The notes under the pieces are model-generated. The model saw only the letters and a program-made list of their open reading frames with translations. It searched no databases and was not told the DNA's origin. Shown piece by piece: positions 59,960 through 64,000 of a DNA stretch of 64,000 nucleotides. The DNA is from Rhynchopus sp. YZ270_cl-10 (Eukaryota > Euglenozoa > Diplonemea > Diplonemida > Diplonemidae): positions 434,001 to 498,000 of the forward strand of contig OZ037869.1 of NCBI GenBank assembly GCA_964035575.1, read 5' to 3'. The position numbers and the translations under genes were made by a program. Positions within the stretch are counted from its first letter, which is position 1. Each line of letters begins with the position of its first letter.

Positions 59960-62350
59960 TCACGCCATAAGCAAGCCCCTCTGCGAGAAAGGCTCTACGG
60001 GCGAGGGTGACGGTGGGGGCGACATATGCGCTCGAAGGTAGTCAAGAATGAGCTTCTTGTTGCTTCCGGTGATGCCCATGCGGTCGATGCCAGACTCCTT
60101 GAGGTCATGCAGGTTGTCGAGGTCCCATTTGTTCTCCCTGAAGACGCAGGCAAAGTCACTGAGGCCCATACTGACGAGCCACTCCTCGATGGAGTCGTAC
60201 ACACGTGTGGAAGAGTCGCGTTTGTTCACAGAGGCCGACACCGTCTTCGACACAACCCGCGACTTCCTCCCCGAGTTTTTATGACCCAAAGATGACACCG
60301 AAGCTGGCCGTTCATTAGAAAAGAATGTCGGTCCAACAACCAGCGGTGACTCCGCCCCCTTAAGCGACTTCGTGCTTATGATTGACACCACAGAGACACG
60401 CGATGAGTTTGAAGTGCGTGTAGACCGCTCGCCATCCGAGCTGTTCACCAGCGAGGTTGTGTCGTGCATGTGCATACCAGACTCCTCCTGATGGTCCTGC
60501 ATGGCAGAGTCGATCTGGATGCGTGCCTCCTGCTGCAATGAGTACGATGCAATCGAGAGGTCCCTATTGAACGATGGGTGGCTCAGGGGGTTCACGTCTG
60601 TGAAGCTTGTTGATGTGAAGAGCGTGCGCGATTTGTCCCGCTTGCATTTGTCGATGCGGGTGGAGGACTCCCACTCCTCACGCAGGCGGTCGTGCATCGA
60701 CTCTGAGAAGGCAACGTCATCTGCAGGGTCGTCCATGACGTACGTCGTCACCAGCTGGTCCACACCCTTCATCGAGACATGCGGTCGGGGTACAAACTTG
60801 AAGTGCTCCTTGGTCAAAAGGAAGGTTGTGTAGGAGACGTTCACCTTTCCCTTGATGCCTGTTGACTCAGTACGGGACGCCATGTTGACGGTGTCCCCCC
60901 ATATATCGAGGCAGAACTTCGTGAGGCCGATGACACCCGACACGACAGGTCCAGAGTGGATCCCAACACGGAACTGGACAGGCTCGGTGCCGAGGAAGAA
61001 CTTTCTGTGGACGATGGAGCGTGCGAGCTTGACGATGTTGACTGCGCTTTCAACACTGTGGGCAGTCGTTTCGTCGCTCCTGCGAGAAAGGTTCCCGCAG
61101 GCCATGTAGCAGTCGCCTATGGTCTTGATCTTCTCTACGTCATACATTATGCAGAGCCAATCGATCTCTTGGAAGATGTCACGCAAGGTTCTTACCAGGA
61201 GCTGTGCACTCACTTTAGACGACACCTGTGTGAAGGAACAGATGTCCGCGAACAATACCGACACATTTTGGTGCACCCCCACAGACGCATCAACATAAAA
61301 GCCGATAAGCTCAGGTCGTTCCTTCAAATGCGATTTGACAACCCGATGCGACACAAGCCGGGATGCTTCGTTCAGCGCAGATGAGATCTGCTCCTTGATG
61401 TCGGTTGAGATACTCCTCGGCAGGCAGTTGTCCAGGATCGCGTCCCCCACCATCTTCTCATGCTCGAGCTTCTCAACCAGCTTCCACACCAGCGACGTCC
61501 CCATGCAGTCCAGCAGCACCCCCGACAAAAAAGAGTTCGCATACACAAACACACACGACACATCCTCCAACCGCAGCCACTCACATTCATACACCAGATA
61601 ATCATGCAAATGGCAGAACGTCAGCAACACTATATGGCTCATCGTCAACACCACAACACCACTCCACCCACTCTCCATCCCTCCCGTCAGCAAATACGCA
61701 AGCAGCGTCAACACATGAAACCCAAAGTACGTCACCAACGGGGCAGCCTTATAGCAAAGCCACAAAGACAACCCACTGGTCAACCCAAAGAGACTGACAT
61801 GAAACTGCACAACCTTCAGCCCCTGCTTTGTGACGAACATATAAAAGAGAAGCGCAACACTTAGAGCAACGAACAGAGCCATCCACAAAAGCAATGGAAA
61901 AAACCGTTCCGTAGAGACAAGCGTGAGGATAAGAACGGCAACGGGGGCGAGCAAGGTGGTGGTGGTGGTCAGAACGACAGCGGCGAGACGCTTTTGGAGT
62001 TTGGTTTGTGTTTTGTCAGTCCTACTCTCAAATGAGGCCAAAAATACGAGCACTGCAACAGAAAACCCTGTACAAATGCTTCTGTCATCTTTATCGATAG
62101 ACCTGCATTCTGAATCCGTTACCCCCGCAAATTCATGCAAACTGTCTTTCAAATCATCAACACCCGAATGCGACATCGGATGTGCTGAAGGCAATGGAGA
62201 CAACACAACAGACTGCGTCTCTGCGCGCAACGACGTATGCCCCTCTTGACTCAGATCCGCACTAGGCGGGGTAAACACATGCAATGTCCCCAACCCCTCC
62301 TCTGGATCGCAGTCAGACACCTCCACATCGGAGGCCATCGGTCGGTCCAT
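59960..62350 (-). CDS. Membrane adenylate cyclase with C-terminal SAM domain
   Basis: 796 aa, single exon. Residues ~1-100 are cytosolic. About six membrane helices follow at ~110-290 (for example VVLTTTTTLLAPVAVLILTL, LLLWMALFVALSVALLFYMF). Residues ~350-560 form one class III cyclase domain: VSVLFADICSFT and KTIGDCYMACG give the two metal-binding Asp residues. KIKTIG (Lys) and CLDIWGDTVNMASR (Asp, then Asn and Arg) match adenylate rather than guanylate specificity and the transition-state pair. Residues ~718-776 are a SAM domain (SIEEWLVSMGLSDFACVFRE, IDRMGITGSNKKLILDYLRA). It should make cyclic AMP from ATP as a homodimer, as six-helix single-domain cyclases do. The SAM domain suggests oligomerisation or anchoring. 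The start is the first of two near ATGs (62350, 62335). A long hairpin lies right after the stop. Confidence 0.92.
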   Translation of the reverse strand: MDRPMASDVEVSDCDPEEGLGTLHVFTPPSADLSQEGHTSLRAETQSVVLSPLPSAHPMSHSGVDDLKDSLHEFAGVTDSECRSIDKDDRSICTGFSVAVLVFLASFESRTDKTQTKLQKRLAAVVLTTTTTLLAPVAVLILTLVSTERFFPLLLWMALFVALSVALLFYMFVTKQGLKVVQFHVSLFGLTSGLSLWLCYKAAPLVTYFGFHVLTLLAYLLTGGMESGWSGVVVLTMSHIVLLTFCHLHDYLVYECEWLRLEDVSCVFVYANSFLSGVLLDCMGTSLVWKLVEKLEHEKMVGDAILDNCLPRSISTDIKEQISSALNEASRLVSHRVVKSHLKERPELIGFYVDASVGVHQNVSVLFADICSFTQVSSKVSAQLLVRTLRDIFQEIDWLCIMYDVEKIKTIGDCYMACGNLSRRSDETTAHSVESAVNIVKLARSIVHRKFFLGTEPVQFRVGIHSGPVVSGVIGLTKFCLDIWGDTVNMASRTESTGIKGKVNVSYTTFLLTKEHFKFVPRPHVSMKGVDQLVTTYVMDDPADDVAFSESMHDRLREEWESSTRIDKCKRDKSRTLFTSTSFTDVNPLSHPSFNRDLSIASYSLQQEARIQIDSAMQDHQEESGMHMHDTTSLVNSSDGERSTRTSNSSRVSVVSIISTKSLKGAESPLVVGPTFFSNERPASVSSLGHKNSGRKSRVVSKTVSASVNKRDSSTRVYDSIEEWLVSMGLSDFACVFRENKWDLDNLHDLKESGIDRMGITGSNKKLILDYLRAHMSPPPSPSPVEPFSQRGLLMA

Positions 62351-63558
62351 CTGTTATGGTGATTAAATTGGAAAGGAGAGAGAGGGAGAGGGAGGAGGGT
62401 GACAAAAAAAGGGGGATGGTGGAAAAAAGAGATCGTATTAGCTTACAACGAATATGGGAGGGTGGGAGAATCTCAGGGGGGTGGGTCAAAATCTAGCCAT
62501 TTGTTTTACAATTTGGACGGGGAAAAAAAATAAGGTTGTTAAGATGAACGTAAGCCTCTCGTGTTTAGTCATCTTGAGCACAATCGATATCAGTTGGATT
62601 ATCCGAATAACAAAAATAAAATAGAGAAAAGGTTGGTGAGTGTTTTTTTTTTTAGGAAAAAGAGGAAAAGATGTCACGGAAAAATAAATGAACACTAAAA
62701 AAACACGGGCCGTACATACAGCTTTGTATCGTTTGCAAAAAAAAATTAGAAACGTTGTGATTTTTCGTGCACATCATAGGGCAAGGTGAGATGGGAGGTA
62801 TTGACAACGGGGATAAGGGGGGGAATTGTGTGCAGCATGAGCTGGGTTCATGTGAACAATAAAACCAGGCACTCCGCTAGGTACTAAAGTTCTGTTGATT
62901 GTCAACAGAACTTTTTGAAAATGGGGAAAAAAAGAAAAAAAAAAAAAGTTCTGCTAAGTGGTTCAGACCCGTTCTACCTGTCAAAAAAGCTCAGGAGAAG
63001 AAGATACGGAGAGGTGAGTGCTCAAACGTCCCAAAAAAGTCAAAATCGGGCGTTGGTAATAAAAAAAGTTGCGTACCGTGCGCCTGCGGCGCAAGCATGT
63101 ACCCCACCAACGTGGACCATCAACAGAATATTTTCAAAATCGGAAATCCTAGCGGAGAGCCTGAATAAAACACAAATAAAAAAAAAAAAATGCAAAAAAT
63201 GCAGGATCACATGGTTCAGATCGGTCACGAAAATATGCGTTTATTTCTAGTATATCAACGTCACAATCAATAAAAAGACAAGTTAACACCGTGCAAGACT
63301 CTGGAATTTGCATGGCACCACTTCTATCGACAGAGACGCCTTCAAAGATGGGTGCATCTCTGTACTACAACAAAAACAGAAAAAATAGACAAAGTTCTGT
63401 TCTTAAATATCACCCAAAGGGGTTATACTTTACAGACGGGAGGGAAGAAAAGGGGGGGTAAATCTAAGTTTGTAACCACCCAGAAGCTTTTAAACTGGGC
63501 GAAAAAAAAAATTGACAATGTTTCTGGGAATATGCCAGAAAAATACAAAAAATAGTCT
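62351..63558. other. Intergenic spacer
   Basis: 1.2 kb with one family A hairpin (62532-62575). GTTCTGTTGATTGTCAACAG at 62890-62909 contains the palindrome CTGTTGA.T.GTCAACAG. No gene is supported. Confidence 0.6.
62532..62575 (+). repeat. Family A hairpin with perfect outer arms
   Basis: AAGGTTGTTAAGATGAACGT, AAGCCTCTCGTGTTTAGTCA, TCTT. AAGATGA pairs perfectly with TCATCTT. Together with 15869 this copy shows the outer arm TCACCTT of other copies is a G-to-A-compatible variant. Confidence 0.75.
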
Positions 63559-64000
63559 CTAAAACGAGAGATCAGATGACTCGCTGTCCCATTCATCACC
63601 TGCTAACACTCTGGCATGAGAGGCTGGGGGACCCCCAATGGCGTTATGTCTGTGTCGGTTGGGACTAACGTCGCGGGGATGTGCATGGTAGTTTGGGTTG
63701 CCTTGGGTTGGGAGGGTTGCGCTGAAGCTGCGTTTAATATCGCCTTCGAGGTCAGAGTCGTCTAGCTCTCCTAAACGAAGACGGTCAAGGTTGTAGGCAA
63801 CGTCGCTTTCAGTTTCTGTGGAGAAATCGGGTTCGTCATATACACCATCCCTTGGGTGGCTGTGTGCTGGAGGTGCTCCCAAAGCTAGGTGGTGTCCCAA
63901 GCTTGCAGGGGGAGCTTCAACAGATTCGTCATAGGCGCTCTCCACGTCGTCTTCCGCCTCAGCCTCCGCCTCATTCCCGATGACGTCCCGAATCGCTTTT
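63559..64000 (-). CDS. C-terminal part of an unrecognised protein (cut by window edge)
   Basis: The minus-strand frame is open from the right edge of the window to a stop at 63559-63561 (~146 codons visible). There is no start in view, so this is the last exon or C-terminal part. The sequence is hydrophilic and of disordered type: alternating Glu-Ala (NEAEAEAEDD), acidic/Ser segments (DFSTETESDVAYNLDRLRLG, ELDDSDLEGDIKRS), His/Pro-rich stretches (HPRDVSPNRHRHNA) and the end GDEWDSESSDLSF. No domain is recognised. GC-rich codons like those of its neighbours and the same strand support it as a real gene. Confidence 0.6.
   Translation of the reverse strand, partial: KAIRDVIGNEAEAEAEDDVESAYDESVEAPPASLGHHLALGAPPAHSHPRDGVYDEPDFSTETESDVAYNLDRLRLGELDDSDLEGDIKRSFSATLPTQGNPNYHAHPRDVSPNRHRHNAIGGPPASHARVLAGDEWDSESSDLSF

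Noticed and set aside
1-64000. Transfer or ribosomal RNA genes
   Set aside because: GTTCGA/GGTTC-like hits (for example in the family C tail GGTTCTCCGCGGG) lack the rest of a tRNA cloverleaf; no rRNA-like stretch noticed.

Overview
The window is nuclear DNA of a unicellular, flagellated eukaryote. Coding exons are GC-rich and sit in AT-rich spacers full of A and T runs. Spliceosomal introns can be placed by eye, mostly with GTATG-type donors and ACAG or GCAG acceptors. A DRC7 (nexin-dynein regulatory complex) gene implies a motile flagellum. A free-living metamonad (fornicate-like) would fit, but that placement is a low-confidence guess. No ribosomal or transfer RNA gene, CRISPR array or virus-derived element was seen.

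Layout. 1.2-12.6 kb: three paralogous small type I membrane proteins with a membrane segment and tail like those of cation-dependent mannose-6-phosphate receptors, each with a different ectodomain. 14.5-15.7 kb: an ankyrin-repeat protein. 18.3-29.0 kb: three abutting DNA elements: (i) a 3.9-kb element with ~500-bp inverted repeats and two unrecognised ORFs, (ii) an apparently whole hAT transposon with one short intron, (iii) a ~4-kb fold-back element without a recognisable gene. 35.4-45.7 kb: an orphan protein, a polyamine/amino-acid permease, a two-helix membrane protein and the six-exon DRC7 gene. 48.8-55.2 kb: a 2129-residue single-exon cysteine-rich surface protein. 57.4-62.4 kb: a TRIM-like RING/B-box/SPRY protein and a membrane adenylate cyclase with a C-terminal SAM domain. 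The right edge cuts a further gene.

All twelve host genes lie on the minus strand; only the transposon ORFs are on the plus strand. The spacers and two introns are sprinkled with short hairpin-forming repeats of several families (called A to F here). Several families share a loop close to CCTCTCGTG while their stems differ in a compensated way, and nearly all copies point the same way, opposite to the genes. This dispersed hairpin system and the MPR-tail receptor family are the most interesting parts of the window. Secretory-pathway sorting, cell-surface sensing or adhesion, cyclic-AMP signalling, transport and flagellar motility are the functions represented.
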